A stretch of 64,000 bases of DNA, taken from positions 97,134-161,133 of the forward strand of contig JARLJL010000020.1 of NCBI GenBank assembly GCA_031291235.1. Reading direction: 5' to 3'. Both the position numbers and the translations under genes were made by a program. The DNA is from Sulfuriferula sp. (GTDB lineage: Bacteria; Pseudomonadota; Gammaproteobacteria; Burkholderiales; Sulfuriferulaceae). Shown here one piece after another: positions 29,206 through 38,761 of this stretch (its first letter is position 1; each line of letters begins with the position of its first letter). The notes below the pieces were generated by a model. The model ran no database searches, was not told the DNA's origin, and worked only from the letters and a program-made list of their open reading frames with translations.

Positions 29206-30825
29206 GTGATTGTCACGAGTGATGCGGCAATAAAGGCGGCAGCCAGTCTGGAAAACGGACGGGTCGAACGCAGCTGGAAATCTCTGCATTATCTGAACAT
29301 GTATCGCCTGATCGTAGCGGGCGTATTTCTGCTGATCAGCCTTTCTGCGTCGGATCAGCGTATTTTCGGACAGGAAAGCCCGACTGCCTTTTATCTGTAT
29401 AGCCTGATTTACCTGGGGATGGCCGCGGTGGCAGTAGTCACTATCAGTTTGCGTCAACCTCGATTCGAGGCGCAGCTTGGCGTACAAATCATCGGCGATA
29501 TTGTCATGATTATCCTGATGATGACGGCAAGCGGCGGTGTGCGTAGCGGTCTGGGCCTGTTGCTGATAGTGCCGCTGGCGTCGAGCGGGCTGGTTGCGCA
29601 GGGGCGTATGGTCATGTTTCATGCAGCACTGGCTGCGTTCGGTGTGCTGTTTGTGCACACGCTGGGGGTGCTGAATAATTATCGGTCGACCGGTGATTAT
29701 GGGCAGGCGGGTTTGTTGGGGGTGGTGTTTTTTGCTACCGCCAGTATTGCGTATGCCTTGGCCAAGCGCAATCGTATGAGCGAGGCGCTGGCTGCATCTC
29801 GCGCAGTGGATCTTGAAAATATGGCGCAAATCAATCAGCTGGTAATCGACGATATGCTGGATGGTGTCGTCGTGCTGGACGGGGACGGCAAGATACGCCA
29901 GGCCAATCAGCAAGCCAAGCGCTTGCTGAGTCGAGCCGGATTGACTTATGCCGGAGTGGGTATCATGTTGCGTCGTACGGTCCCGCTGCTGTCGGAATAT
30001 CTGGAACTCTGGCGCAAAAATCCGCAGATGGAATTTCCGCCGGTTGTGCTGGGGCAGTATGGAGAACAGTATTTGCCGCGCTTTATTGCGGTTACAAATA
30101 AAAGGGTGATGGGGGCAGTGCTGGTGCTTGAAGACATGACGCGCATCAATGAGCAGGCCCAGCAGATCAAGCTTGCAGCGTTGGGGAGATTAACCGCCAA
30201 TATCGCGCATGAAATTCGTAATCCGCTGGCGGCGATCAGTCATGCTGCGGAAATTCTGCAGGAAGATAGCGACGGTAATCGCGGTCAGCAGCGTTTGCTG
30301 GAAATCATTGCGCAAAATACGCAACGCATTAATCATCTGGTCACGGATGTTATGTCGTTGAACCGGCGCGACCGCACGCATTCGGAACGCATTGCGCTGA
30401 CCGGATTTTTAACCGATTTCATTGAGGAGTTCTGTTACGGACAGGCGGTCAGTCCTGTCTTGTTCCGGCTGGATTTTGCCGTGGATGCGGAGGTATGTTT
30501 CGATCGCGGGCATTTGCATCAGGTGATTACCAATTTGTGTCTGAATGCTTTGCGCCATGGCCGGCAGCAAACAGGAAGCGTGCATATTTCAGTTGAGCAG
30601 GAAAGTGCCATGACGGAAATTCATATCAGGGACGATGGGCCGGGTGTTGCCAACGAGAACATAGCGCGTTTATTCGAGCCGTTTTTTACCACGGTAGCCA
30701 GCGGTACCGGTCTGGGGTTGTATATTTCCAAAGAGCTATGTCATGCCAATGCTGCCAGTCTGGAGTATATGCAGACCGGCAAGGGCGGACATTTCAGAAT
30801 CAGTTGTCAGGAGGGTAGATGTTGA
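29206..30825 (+). CDS. pilS: Sensor histidine kinase, PilS/NtrB type
   Basis: Membrane sensor kinase of 539 residues. The N-terminal part has about six membrane spans (residues 32-190), followed by a PAS-like domain (MLDGVVVLDGDGKIRQANQQA), a HisKA domain with His335 in NIAHEIRNPLAAISHA, and an ATPase domain (NLCLNALRHG, DDGPGV, GTGLGLYIS). The N-terminal context RVERSWKSLHYLNMYRLIVAG fits the type IV pilus regulator PilS. Start is GTG 29206. It overlaps the regulator gene by seven bases. The pilus target genes are not in the window. Confidence 0.85.
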   Translation: MIVTSDAAIKAAASLENGRVERSWKSLHYLNMYRLIVAGVFLLISLSASDQRIFGQESPTAFYLYSLIYLGMAAVAVVTISLRQPRFEAQLGVQIIGDIVMIILMMTASGGVRSGLGLLLIVPLASSGLVAQGRMVMFHAALAAFGVLFVHTLGVLNNYRSTGDYGQAGLLGVVFFATASIAYALAKRNRMSEALAASRAVDLENMAQINQLVIDDMLDGVVVLDGDGKIRQANQQAKRLLSRAGLTYAGVGIMLRRTVPLLSEYLELWRKNPQMEFPPVVLGQYGEQYLPRFIAVTNKRVMGAVLVLEDMTRINEQAQQIKLAALGRLTANIAHEIRNPLAAISHAAEILQEDSDGNRGQQRLLEIIAQNTQRINHLVTDVMSLNRRDRTHSERIALTGFLTDFIEEFCYGQAVSPVLFRLDFAVDAEVCFDRGHLHQVITNLCLNALRHGRQQTGSVHISVEQESAMTEIHIRDDGPGVANENIARLFEPFFTTVASGTGLGLYISKELCHANAASLEYMQTGKGGHFRISCQEGRC

Positions 30826-32171
30826 AGCGCCAGTCAATAGAGCATTTGCCAACGGTACTTATCGTTGATGATGAGTCCGATATTCTGGAACTGCTGGAAA
30901 TCACACTGCTGCGCATGGGGCTGGATGTGGTCAAGGCGACATGCGTGAGCGAAGCGCTGGGGAGTCTGAAACAGCGTGATTTCAGCCTGTGCCTGACCGA
31001 CATGCGATTGCCGGATGGCGACGGCCTGGAAATAGTCCGCTATATACAGGTTGAGCAGCCGACCGTGCCTGTGGCGGTCATTACCGCACACGGCAATACC
31101 GATAATGCGGTGACAGCGCTCAAGGCTGGCGCATTCGACTATATCAACAAGCCGGTGACGCTGGAACAATTACGGGCACTGGTGAAATCGGCGTTAAAAT
31201 TGCCTGAAAATGCTCAGGCTGGCGCACGCGATCTGGTAGGGAACTCGGCGGCGATGCAGCAGGCGCGGGAATTGATCGCCAAGCTTTCCCGCACTCAGGC
31301 GCCGGTCTATATTACCGGCGAGTCGGGTAGCGGCAAGGAGCTGGCGGCGCGATTGATACATGAGCAAAGCAATCGAGCTGCCGGGGCTTTTGTACCTGTG
31401 AATTGCGGCGCAATTCCTGAAAGCCTGATGGAATCGGAGTTCTTCGGTTATAAAAAAGGTGCGTTTACCGGCGCCGATACCGAGCGCGACGGCTTTTTTC
31501 ATGCCGCCAATGGCGGTACGCTGTTCCTGGATGAAGTGGCAGATTTGCCGTTGTTAATGCAGGTGAAGCTGTTGCGGGTAATTCAGGAAAAGAAAGTGCG
31601 TCGGCTGGGCAGCAATGTGGAAGAGCCGATAGATGTGCGTATCATCAGTGCTACGCACCAGCATTTGGCGAAATGCGTGGAAGAGGGCCGTTTTCGTCAG
31701 GATTTGTTTTACCGGCTCAACGTCATTACCCTGAAAATGCCGGCCTTGCGCGATATGCGTGAGGATATACCGTTGATAGCGCAAACCTTGCTGAGCCGTC
31801 TGGCGGTTGAGGCAGGGATGGCTGCGCCGAGTCTGACCAAGGCTGCTGCCGATGCGTTGGCGCAGTATGATTTTCCCGGCAATGTTCGCGAACTGGAGAA
31901 TATCCTCGAGCGTGCCTTGGCGCTGGCAAGCAGTGCGCAGATCGATGTGGTTGATTTGCATCTGACGCCAGCCGTGGAAGAAATGAGCAGTGAAGAAATT
32001 GCGCAGCCCGGGATGAAATGGCCGCTACAGGATTATCTGGACAGGCTGGAGCGTGAGGCTATACAGGAAGCGCTGGAAAAAACACGGTATAACAAAACGG
32101 CGGCAGCGAAGTTGCTGGGGGTGACTTTCCGCGCGTTGCGTTATCGTCTGGAGCGTCTGGGTATGGATTGA
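30819..32171 (+). CDS. pilR: Sigma-54-dependent response regulator, PilR type
   Basis: NtrC-family activator of 450 residues. Receiver domain with Asp61 in CLTDMRLPDGDG, then an AAA+ domain with Walker A GESGSGKELAARLIH, the sigma-54 contact loop GAFTGA and FLDEVADLPLLMQVKLLRV, and a Fis-type helix-turn-helix (YNKTAAAKLLGVTFRALRYR). Cotranscribed with the preceding kinase by a start-stop overlap. Expected to switch on pilin-type genes from sigma-54 promoters elsewhere. Confidence 0.9.
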   Translation: MLKRQSIEHLPTVLIVDDESDILELLEITLLRMGLDVVKATCVSEALGSLKQRDFSLCLTDMRLPDGDGLEIVRYIQVEQPTVPVAVITAHGNTDNAVTALKAGAFDYINKPVTLEQLRALVKSALKLPENAQAGARDLVGNSAAMQQARELIAKLSRTQAPVYITGESGSGKELAARLIHEQSNRAAGAFVPVNCGAIPESLMESEFFGYKKGAFTGADTERDGFFHAANGGTLFLDEVADLPLLMQVKLLRVIQEKKVRRLGSNVEEPIDVRIISATHQHLAKCVEEGRFRQDLFYRLNVITLKMPALRDMREDIPLIAQTLLSRLAVEAGMAAPSLTKAAADALAQYDFPGNVRELENILERALALASSAQIDVVDLHLTPAVEEMSSEEIAQPGMKWPLQDYLDRLEREAIQEALEKTRYNKTAAAKLLGVTFRALRYRLERLGMD

Positions 32172-32225
32172 TGACTGCTGTTTGCCGCGGTATGAGACGG
32201 GACGCCGTCAGGCGCCCCGTGCGCA

Positions 32226-33227
32226 TCAGGTCAGCATGATCGTCAGGTAAATCAGATACAAGATACCGTTTACCCATAAATGCCAGACGCGCAATTGGCC
32301 GCGCGCGATCATCAGCCGTAACCAGGCTGCGGCAATCAGTGTGATGACAATGCCGAGAAATACTGCCGGTTGCGGCGTCCACGGCGTTAAGCCGATGCCG
32401 ATGGCGGGCAGTAACGTACCCTGAAATACCATGGCGCCGGTAATATTGCCGAATGCCAGCGTGTCTTTGTGACGGCGTATCCACATGATGCTGTTTACCT
32501 TCTCAGGCAACTCTGTCGCAATCGGCACGATCATCAGCGATAACAGCAGTGCGGAAATGCCAAGTATGGGTGCAGCCTGCTGGATGCCGTGGATAAAACC
32601 TTCAGATCCCGCTACCAGTAAACCCAGCCCCAGCAACAGTTGCAGGATGATGGTGGCGGTGTTGGTCGGGATGCCGATTTTGTTCAGGAACATGCCGCCA
32701 TCCGCTTCAGTCGCGTGGCCGTCGTTTACCAGATCCGCCGATGCGCGTATCGTCATCAGTATGTAAATGAAATAGATGAAAATCATGCCGAACGAGAATG
32801 CGGCCCGTATGGCGCTATTGTCGTGCGGGACGAACATGGCAACGCAAGCCAGGCTGAATGCTACCAAAAAGAAGTTCATGTCGCGGGTCAGCCCGGTATG
32901 CTCCGGGTTGTAATGTCCGTGCATGCCGCGTTTTTTCAGCACGGCAAAACTCATCAGCGATAGCGACAGTGTCGACAGCATCAACGGGGCGCCGAGAATG
33001 GCGCCGACACCGATTTCCTGATTGACAGCGGCGTCGGAAGTACCTGCAAATATAGCCAGCAAGGGCACCATGGTTTCGGGCAGCGCCGTGCCGATCGCGG
33101 CAAATAGGGAGCCGGTTACGCCCTCGGATATTTTGAGTTTCTCACCCAGGTGTTCCAGCGCATTTACGAAAACTTCGGCAGCGACTAATATTAAAATCAA
33201 AAAACCGAATAACTCTAACCAAAGCAT
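32226..33227 (-). CDS. Sodium/calcium exchanger family membrane protein
   Basis: A polytopic membrane protein of 333 residues with about ten spans. It has the two inverted alpha-repeats of the CaCA superfamily: GSLFAAIGTALPETMVPLLA in the first half and LSLMIVPIATELPEKVNSIM in the second, each carrying the ion-binding glutamate in an LPE motif, with AFGNITGAMVFQGTLLP after the second. It probably exchanges calcium or another cation for sodium or protons. Monocistronic; convergent with pilR and codirectional with ribD after a 33-base gap. Confidence 0.85.
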   Translation of the reverse strand: MLWLELFGFLILILVAAEVFVNALEHLGEKLKISEGVTGSLFAAIGTALPETMVPLLAIFAGTSDAAVNQEIGVGAILGAPLMLSTLSLSLMSFAVLKKRGMHGHYNPEHTGLTRDMNFFLVAFSLACVAMFVPHDNSAIRAAFSFGMIFIYFIYILMTIRASADLVNDGHATEADGGMFLNKIGIPTNTATIILQLLLGLGLLVAGSEGFIHGIQQAAPILGISALLLSLMIVPIATELPEKVNSIMWIRRHKDTLAFGNITGAMVFQGTLLPAIGIGLTPWTPQPAVFLGIVITLIAAAWLRLMIARGQLRVWHLWVNGILYLIYLTIMLT

Positions 33228-33260
33228 GATTTCCCCTGTTAAGACTGGTAGTGCGTGTTG

Positions 33261-34346
33261 TTATTGAAAATGTGCGGTAATGCGCAGATCCGTGCCGATT
33301 TGGCGAATATCCTGGATATTTAATACCCGACGGCTAGCCACGCTGACCGGTTCTGGCAGAGTAAACAAACCGCGAGCCGTATTGCCGAGCAAAACCGGCG
33401 CCATATACATGACCCATTCGTCAGCCAGCCCGGCAGCAATCAAGGATGCATTCAAGTGCGCGCCGGCCTCGGTCATGATTTCATTTACGCCGCGCTGTGC
33501 CAATATCGTCAGTAATGCGGATAAATCGACCCCGCCGTGTCCCTGCTGAACTTGAAGCAACTCGGCGCCCGCGTCGATCAGCTGTTGCTGACGATTTGTG
33601 TCAGCTTGAGTATAAGCAATTATTGTGCCTTTGTCTTGCAGTATTCTGGCGTTTGCCGGCGTGCGCAAATGCGAATCGACAACGATTTTAAACGGCTGGC
33701 GTGACGTTTCGATGTCACGCACGTTTAGTTGGGGGTCGTCTGCGAGTACAGTGCCTATGCCGGTCAGGATCGCGCACGAACGTGCGCGCAGGCGATGTAC
33801 GTCCAGTCGTGCGGCAGCGGCGGTGATCCATTTGCTGTCGCCGTTGGAGAGTGCGATTTTTCCGTCCAGCGAGGACGCGGTTTTGATGCGCAGCCAGGGA
33901 CGCGCTCGCGTCATGCGCTGAATAAAGCCGATGTTAAGTTCCCGTGCTTGCTGCTCCAGCAGGCCGCAGCTAGTTTTGATCCCGGCTGCGGCGAGGCGTG
34001 CCAGCCCGCTGCCGGCAACCTCGGGGTTAGGGTCCTGCATGGCGGCAATGACTTTGGCGACACCTGCATTAACAAGGGCATCTGCGCAAGGTGGCGTGCG
34101 CCCAAAATGGCCGCAGGGTTCCAGCGTGACATAAGCCGTAGCGCCACGTGCCGATTCGCCGGCCTGACGCAAGGCCAGCACTTCGGCATGTGGTTCTCCT
34201 GCCCGCTGGTGCCAGCCTGCGCCAATAACGATATTGTTCTTGACGATGACGCAGCCGACCCGGGGGTTGGGCGAAGTTGTATATAAACCTCGTTCAGCCA
34301 GTTGTAGCGCCTGGGCCATGTAGCGGTAATCGTCAGCCGACCACAT
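33261..34346 (-). CDS. ribD: Bifunctional riboflavin deaminase/reductase RibD
   Basis: Catalyses the deaminase and reductase steps early in riboflavin synthesis. The 361-residue protein has an N-terminal cytidine-deaminase-like domain with zinc ligands in PHAEVLALRQAGE and EPCGHFGRTPPCADAL, and a C-terminal dihydrofolate-reductase-like domain (WITAAAARLDVHRLRARSCA, EAGAHLNASLIAAGLADEW). It follows nrdR by one base, giving glyA-nrdR-ribD. No FMN riboswitch is seen ahead of this unit. Confidence 0.97.
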   Translation of the reverse strand: MWSADDYRYMAQALQLAERGLYTTSPNPRVGCVIVKNNIVIGAGWHQRAGEPHAEVLALRQAGESARGATAYVTLEPCGHFGRTPPCADALVNAGVAKVIAAMQDPNPEVAGSGLARLAAAGIKTSCGLLEQQARELNIGFIQRMTRARPWLRIKTASSLDGKIALSNGDSKWITAAAARLDVHRLRARSCAILTGIGTVLADDPQLNVRDIETSRQPFKIVVDSHLRTPANARILQDKGTIIAYTQADTNRQQQLIDAGAELLQVQQGHGGVDLSALLTILAQRGVNEIMTEAGAHLNASLIAAGLADEWVMYMAPVLLGNTARGLFTLPEPVSVASRRVLNIQDIRQIGTDLRITAHFQ

Positions 34347-34347
34347 G

Positions 34348-34797
34348 CTATTTGTCCAGGTCTCTTAACACGTCGCGGAAATCGTCCACATCCTGAAAGC
34401 TCTTGTATACCGAGGCGAAACGGATGTAGGCAATTTTATCCAGGCGTTTCAGGGCATGCATGACCATTTCGCCGATGAGGCGCGCAGGTATTTCGCGCTC
34501 GCCCAAGGAGAGGATATGTTTGACGATCTGTTCTATTTCCTGATCGACATATTCCGTGGGTACGGGCCGTTTATGCAGCGCGCGACGAAACCCTTCGCGC
34601 AGTTTCGCGGGTGAGAATTCCTCTCGACTGGCGTTGGTTTTAACGACTTGCGGTAAGCGCAGCTCCACTGTTTCATATGTGGTAAAGCGCTTGTCGCAAT
34701 CACCGCAACGCCGCCGGCGGCGTACCGAGTCGCCGGCTTCCGAGACGCGCGAATCTACTACATGCGTATCGGCGGAACCGCAAAATGGGCATTTCAT
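34348..34797 (-). CDS. nrdR: Transcriptional repressor NrdR
   Basis: Nucleotide-sensing repressor of ribonucleotide reductase genes. The 149-residue protein has an N-terminal zinc ribbon ([17 protein letters not shown] ... [12 protein letters not shown]) and a C-terminal ATP-cone ([20 protein letters not shown] ... RALHKRPV). Located between glyA and ribD, a standard arrangement. Binding sites (NrdR boxes) were not found in the window. Confidence 0.98.
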   Translation of the reverse strand: MKCPFCGSADTHVVDSRVSEAGDSVRRRRRCGDCDKRFTTYETVELRLPQVVKTNASREEFSPAKLREGFRRALHKRPVPTEYVDQEIEQIVKHILSLGEREIPARLIGEMVMHALKRLDKIAYIRFASVYKSFQDVDDFRDVLRDLDK

Positions 34798-34803
34798 TCC
34801 GGT

Positions 34804-36051
34804 TTAACCGTAAACGGGATATTGTTTGCACAAAGCTTGCACTGCGGATGACACGCGTGCAATGACAGCGTCGTCAGCCGGCGCGTCAAGCACGTCTGCA
34901 ATCAGGTGCGCAAGCTGTTCCGCTTCTTTTGCACCGAAACCGCGGGTAGTCATGGCCGGTGTGCCGATGCGGATGCCGGAAGTGACAAATGGTTTTTGCG
35001 GATCGTTCGGGATCGCGTTTTTGTTGACTGTGATGTGCGCGCGGCCCAATGCTGCTTCAGCGTCCTTGCCGGTGATGTTTTTGGCGCACAGGTCGAGCAG
35101 GAACAAATGCGAATCGGTGCGGCCGGAAACGATGCGCAAGCCACGCGCCTGCAATGTGGTTGCCATGATGCGTGCATTCGCAATCACTTGTGTTTGGTAG
35201 GTTTTGAAATCGCCGCTCATGGCTTCCTTGAAGGCGACCGCTTTGGCGGCGATGACATGCATCAACGGCCCGCCCTGGGTGCCGGGGAATATGGTCGAAT
35301 TCAGCGGTTTTTCGAATTCGGCGCGCGAGAGTATCAGTCCGCCGCGCGGGCCACGCAAGGTTTTGTGTGTGGTCGAGGTAACGAAATCGGCAATGCCGAC
35401 TGGGCTGGGGTATACACCTGCTGCAACCAGACCGGCATAGTGGGCCATGTCCACGAATAAATAAGCGCCTACGCTGTCTGCGATTTCGCGGAAACGCTGC
35501 CAATCTATGACCAGCGAATAAGCCGATGCGCCGGCTACGATCATTTTGGGTTTGTGTTCCTGGGCCAAACGATGGACTTCGGCATAGTCGATTTCTTCGG
35601 TTTCAGGATGCAGGCCGTAGGTTACCGCATTAAATAGTTTGCCGGAGAAGTTGACGGAGGCGCCGTGAGTCAAGTGGCCGCCGTGAGCCAGGGACATGCC
35701 CAGGATGGTGTCGCCGGGCTTGAGTACGGATAGGTAGACGGCAGCATTTGCCTGCGAGCCGGAATGCGGCTGCACGTTGGCATATTCGGCGCCGAACAAT
35801 TGTTTGACGCGATCGATTGCCAGCTGTTCTGCGACGTCCACGAATTCGCAGCCGCCGTAGTAGCGTTTGCCTGGGTAGCCTTCGGCATACTTGTTGGTTA
35901 ACACCGAGCCTTGTGCTTCCATTACCGCCGGGCTGGTATAGTTTTCGGAAGCAATCAGTTCGATGTGATCTTCCTGACGACCGCGTTCGTCTTCCATCGC
36001 TTTCCATAAATCCGGGTCGGTAACGGCGATGGTGTCTTGGAGTTTAAACAT
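34804..36051 (-). CDS. glyA: Serine hydroxymethyltransferase
   Basis: PLP enzyme converting serine and tetrahydrofolate to glycine and methylene-tetrahydrofolate. The 415-residue protein is full length with [36 protein letters not shown], the active-site lysine in [14 protein letters not shown] and [11 protein letters not shown]. First gene of glyA-nrdR-ribD; the nrdR start follows six bases after the stop. Confidence 0.99.
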   Translation of the reverse strand: MFKLQDTIAVTDPDLWKAMEDERGRQEDHIELIASENYTSPAVMEAQGSVLTNKYAEGYPGKRYYGGCEFVDVAEQLAIDRVKQLFGAEYANVQPHSGSQANAAVYLSVLKPGDTILGMSLAHGGHLTHGASVNFSGKLFNAVTYGLHPETEEIDYAEVHRLAQEHKPKMIVAGASAYSLVIDWQRFREIADSVGAYLFVDMAHYAGLVAAGVYPSPVGIADFVTSTTHKTLRGPRGGLILSRAEFEKPLNSTIFPGTQGGPLMHVIAAKAVAFKEAMSGDFKTYQTQVIANARIMATTLQARGLRIVSGRTDSHLFLLDLCAKNITGKDAEAALGRAHITVNKNAIPNDPQKPFVTSGIRIGTPAMTTRGFGAKEAEQLAHLIADVLDAPADDAVIARVSSAVQALCKQYPVYG

Positions 36052-36178
36052 GACAAATATCCTTGAGTGTGGTGTGGCAAAATGTGAAACAACGTCAATT
36101 CCTTATTTTATCACGCTGCTGTGTTGCTAATATGCGAAAAAATTTAATAACAGACGCACACAAATAAAAAATATTGCG

Positions 36179-36184
36179 TATAAT
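36179..36184 (+). promoter_or_regulatory. -10 element of the Ala/Pro-rich lipoprotein gene
   Basis: A perfect TATAAT in a very AT-rich stretch; the -35 is poor. It predicts a start near 36191 and a leader of about 100 bases. Confidence 0.45.
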
Positions 36185-36190
36185 TTTCTT

Positions 36191-36237
36191 ACGAACGAAA
36201 AGGTATTTCGTTTGTCCACGTTTGCGCTCCCGTTCGT
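36191..36237 (+). other. Alternative stem-loops in a 5' leader
   Basis: ACGAACGAAA (36191-36200) can pair over ten positions (one G-U) with TTTCGTTTGT (36206-36215). The first seven bases can instead pair perfectly with CGTTCGT (36231-36237). The two pairings exclude each other and use the predicted very 5' end of the transcript. Confidence 0.4.
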
Positions 36238-36290
36238 AGTCGTGTGCAAGTTGGATTTTTTGTAATTTTAAAATTTTGGAGATTTATATA

Positions 36291-36554
36291 ATGACCCGTT
36301 CCTTGCTGATTGCTGCTCTGATGGCTTTAACCTTGACCGCTTGCGGTAAAAAAGAAGAAGCAGCTGCTCCTGCTGACGCTGCTGCTCCTGCTGCTGAAGC
36401 TCCAGCTGCTGCTCCAGCCGCTCCTGCTGCTGACGCTGCTGCTCCAGCCGCTCCTGCTGCTGATGCTGCTGCTCCAGCCGCTGCTCCAGCTGACGCTGCT
36501 GCTCCAGCTGCTGCTCCAGCTCCAGCTGACGCTGCTGCTCCAGCCGCTAAATAA
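36291..36554 (+). CDS. Small Ala/Pro-rich repeat lipoprotein
   Basis: An 87-residue precursor starting at ATG 36291, with GGAG nine bases upstream. The signal peptide ends in lipobox LTAC (residues 15-18), so the mature protein begins CGKKEEAA. The rest is a low-complexity tract of Ala and Pro with spaced Asp (units like APAADAA). Alanine is written mostly as GCT, unlike neighbouring genes, consistent with repeat expansion. It has its own promoter, a long leader and its own terminator. The function is unknown; it may be an abundant small envelope spacer. Confidence 0.8.
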   Translation: MTRSLLIAALMALTLTACGKKEEAAAPADAAAPAAEAPAAAPAAPAADAAAPAAPAADAAAPAAAPADAAAPAAAPAPADAAAPAAK

Positions 36555-36572
36555 GAATTTATTCTTGTTTGT

Positions 36573-36602
36573 AAAAAAGCCGACCAGTAGGTCGGCTTTT
36601 TT
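36573..36602 (+). terminator. Intrinsic terminator after the Ala/Pro-rich lipoprotein
   Basis: GCCGACC (36579-36585), loop AGTA, GGTCGGC (36590-36596), with six A before and six T after. Confidence 0.92.
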
Positions 36603-36679
36603 GTTGTCCGCATTTTTTATACTGCATTTTTTAGGTAGAATAAAACCACTTTCTATCGTCCCTTTTGTAAATAATCCCA

Positions 36680-37630
36680 ATGGCACAATTATTGACTGAT
36701 ATATTAGCAACACAGACGGTGTATGCCGACTTGTCCGAAAGCGGATTAATCGCTTTTCAGGGCGATGACACGATTACATTCCTCCAAGGCCAGCTAACCA
36801 ACGATGCGCGACAATTAGCGCAGCAGCAAGCGCAATATAGCGGATTCTGTTCGCCCAAAGGGCGTCTGCTTGGCAGCTTTTTACTCTGGCAACAAGCCGG
36901 CAGTACTTATCTTCAGCTGGCTGCAGAGTTGCAGGCACCGCTGCAAAAGCGCTTGTCCATGTATATTCTGCGCTCCAAGGTAACTGCGCGCGATGCGCGC
37001 GAAGAATGGCTGCGCGTTGGTATTGCGGGCCATAATGCAGCGGGGGTGGTGCAAGCGCTGACCGGTTGTACGCTGGATGCCGACATGAAAATGGCAGAGG
37101 CAGGTGCCGTGAGCGTCATTCGCCTTGCAAACGATCGTTATCAAATTGTTGCGCCGATAGCCGACAAGGCCGACTGGCTGGCCCGGATCGCCCAGCACGC
37201 CGTTGCTATCGATTCGAATCAGTGGCAATGGCTGGAAATACGAGCCGGTATACCGACCATCGTCACCGCAACGCAGGAACAATTTGTGCCGCAAATGGTG
37301 AATTTCGATCTGACCAATAGCGTGAATTTTCAGAAAGGCTGTTATACCGGCCAGGAAATCGTTGCGCGTACTCAATATCTGGGCAAACTCAAGCGTCGCA
37401 TGTATCTGGTGCACAGCGAGGCAGCCATGGCGGCCGGGGATGAGATTTACAGCCCGGATATGGAAGGGCAGGCCATGGGCATGGTGGCGAATGCGCAGCC
37501 TGCACCGGCGGGCGGCTGGGATGCGCTGGCAGTGATGCAGATCAGCAGCGTGGCTACGCAGCCGTTGCATCTTAAATCGCTGGAAGGTCCATTGCTGAGC
37601 TTGCAGGATTTGCCTTACGCGGTAGCCTGA
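36680..37630 (+). CDS. ygfZ: Folate-binding protein YgfZ
   Basis: Tetrahydrofolate-dependent factor that supports iron-sulphur enzymes. The 316-residue protein has the GcvT-like fold: [38 protein letters not shown], and the family signature [19 protein letters not shown] containing Cys221. The queF gene begins two bases after the stop; the pair is probably cotranscribed. Confidence 0.95.
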   Translation: MAQLLTDILATQTVYADLSESGLIAFQGDDTITFLQGQLTNDARQLAQQQAQYSGFCSPKGRLLGSFLLWQQAGSTYLQLAAELQAPLQKRLSMYILRSKVTARDAREEWLRVGIAGHNAAGVVQALTGCTLDADMKMAEAGAVSVIRLANDRYQIVAPIADKADWLARIAQHAVAIDSNQWQWLEIRAGIPTIVTATQEQFVPQMVNFDLTNSVNFQKGCYTGQEIVARTQYLGKLKRRMYLVHSEAAMAAGDEIYSPDMEGQAMGMVANAQPAPAGGWDALAVMQISSVATQPLHLKSLEGPLLSLQDLPYAVA

Positions 37631-37632
37631 AG

Positions 37633-38469
37633 ATGACCGATGCATCGTTGATAAACACGGTATTGGGCAAGCCGACCTGTTATCAGGTTGAATACAATCC
37701 GGGTTTGCTGTTTCCCATTCCGCGGCAAAACAAACGCGATGAGATCGGGTTGACGGGCACGTTGCCGTTTATGGGTGCCGATATCTGGAACGGCTATGAG
37801 CTGTCCTGGCTGAATATGCGCGGCAAACCGCAAGTTGCCATAGCCACCTTCATCGTCCCGGCGGATTCGCCGAATATCGTCGAATCCAAATCCTTCAAAC
37901 TGTATCTGAATTCCTATAATCAGACGCGCCTGCAAAGTCATGAGGAGCTGTTAACGCGTCTGCGTGCCGATTTAAGCGCGGCAACCGGTGCGCCGGTACA
38001 AGTACGGCTGATCTTGCCGGAAGCGTTCGCTAGTCTGTCCATGGGTGAACTGGAGGGGGAGCTGCTGGATAGGCTGGATATCGAGGTGGATAGCTATACG
38101 CCGAATTCGGCGTTATTGACTGTGCAGGCCGACGCTGATCCGATAGAACAAAAGCTGGTGTCGCATTTGTTGAAGTCTAATTGTCTGGTGACCGGTCAGC
38201 CGGATTGGGCCAGCGTGCAGATACATTATGTCGGTACGCCGATAGAGCCGGCGGGTTTGTTGCGTTACCTGATTGGGTTTCGCAACCATAACGAGTTTCA
38301 TGAACAATGCGTGGAGCGTATTTTTGTCGATATCCAGCGCATGTGCAAGCCGATCAAATTATCCGTATATGCGCGCTATACCCGCCGCGGCGGTCTGGAT
38401 ATCAATCCGTGGCGTACCAATTTCAGCACAGGCGGTTTACCGCCGAATCTGCGTCATGCGCGGCAGTGA
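37633..38469 (+). CDS. queF: NADPH-dependent 7-cyano-7-deazaguanine reductase QueF
   Basis: Reduces preQ0 to preQ1 in queuosine synthesis. At 278 residues it is the long two-domain form. The NADPH-side motif [15 protein letters not shown] is in the first half; the nucleophile Cys184 is in [16 protein letters not shown]; the C-terminal part has [14 protein letters not shown] and [15 protein letters not shown]. Its last 16 bases overlap the convergent DUF4936 gene. Confidence 0.97.
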   Translation: MTDASLINTVLGKPTCYQVEYNPGLLFPIPRQNKRDEIGLTGTLPFMGADIWNGYELSWLNMRGKPQVAIATFIVPADSPNIVESKSFKLYLNSYNQTRLQSHEELLTRLRADLSAATGAPVQVRLILPEAFASLSMGELEGELLDRLDIEVDSYTPNSALLTVQADADPIEQKLVSHLLKSNCLVTGQPDWASVQIHYVGTPIEPAGLLRYLIGFRNHNEFHEQCVERIFVDIQRMCKPIKLSVYARYTRRGGLDINPWRTNFSTGGLPPNLRHARQ

Positions 38470-38756
38470 GCTGCCGATACGAGCTCGCCGCTAAAACACT
38501 CGGTAACTCTGTTGCCGTTAATGAACATATCCACATCGAATTCGCTCACGGCTTGCGCCAGCTGCTGCTCGAATGATGTGCTGTCATCGATATGCTCGTA
38601 AATTTCCATCCATGTTAGCGGGTCGTCGCGGCGTTTGAGCAGGCTGCCGTAATGACCGCTGCGGCAACCTAACCGCGCTTGCATGCCGCGGATTTGCAGT
38701 TCGGTTTCCGGGTCATCGGTACGGACGCGATAGTAAATGTAATAGTGCAGCGGCAT
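38454..38756 (-). CDS. DUF4936-like protein
   Basis: A 100-residue cytoplasmic protein matching the DUF4936 pattern: [20 protein letters not shown] at the start, [20 protein letters not shown] and a C-terminal Cys. It looks like a ferredoxin-fold dimeric barrel. It follows ffh by five bases on the same strand and overlaps the end of queF on the other strand. Function unknown. Confidence 0.75.
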   Translation of the reverse strand: MPLHYYIYYRVRTDDPETELQIRGMQARLGCRSGHYGSLLKRRDDPLTWMEIYEHIDDSTSFEQQLAQAVSEFDVDMFINGNRVTECFSGELVSAAHCRA

Positions 38757-38761
38757 CAGCT

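Noticed and set aside
32172..32225. GC-rich inverted repeat after pilR as a terminator
   Set aside because: The stem has a mismatch and no T-run follows, so it is not a convincing intrinsic terminator.
36284..36713. Minus-strand frames opposite the Ala/Pro lipoprotein, rich in Ala/Gly or Ser/Trp
   Set aside because: Their low-complexity composition is the reverse reading of the GCT/CCA repeat tract.
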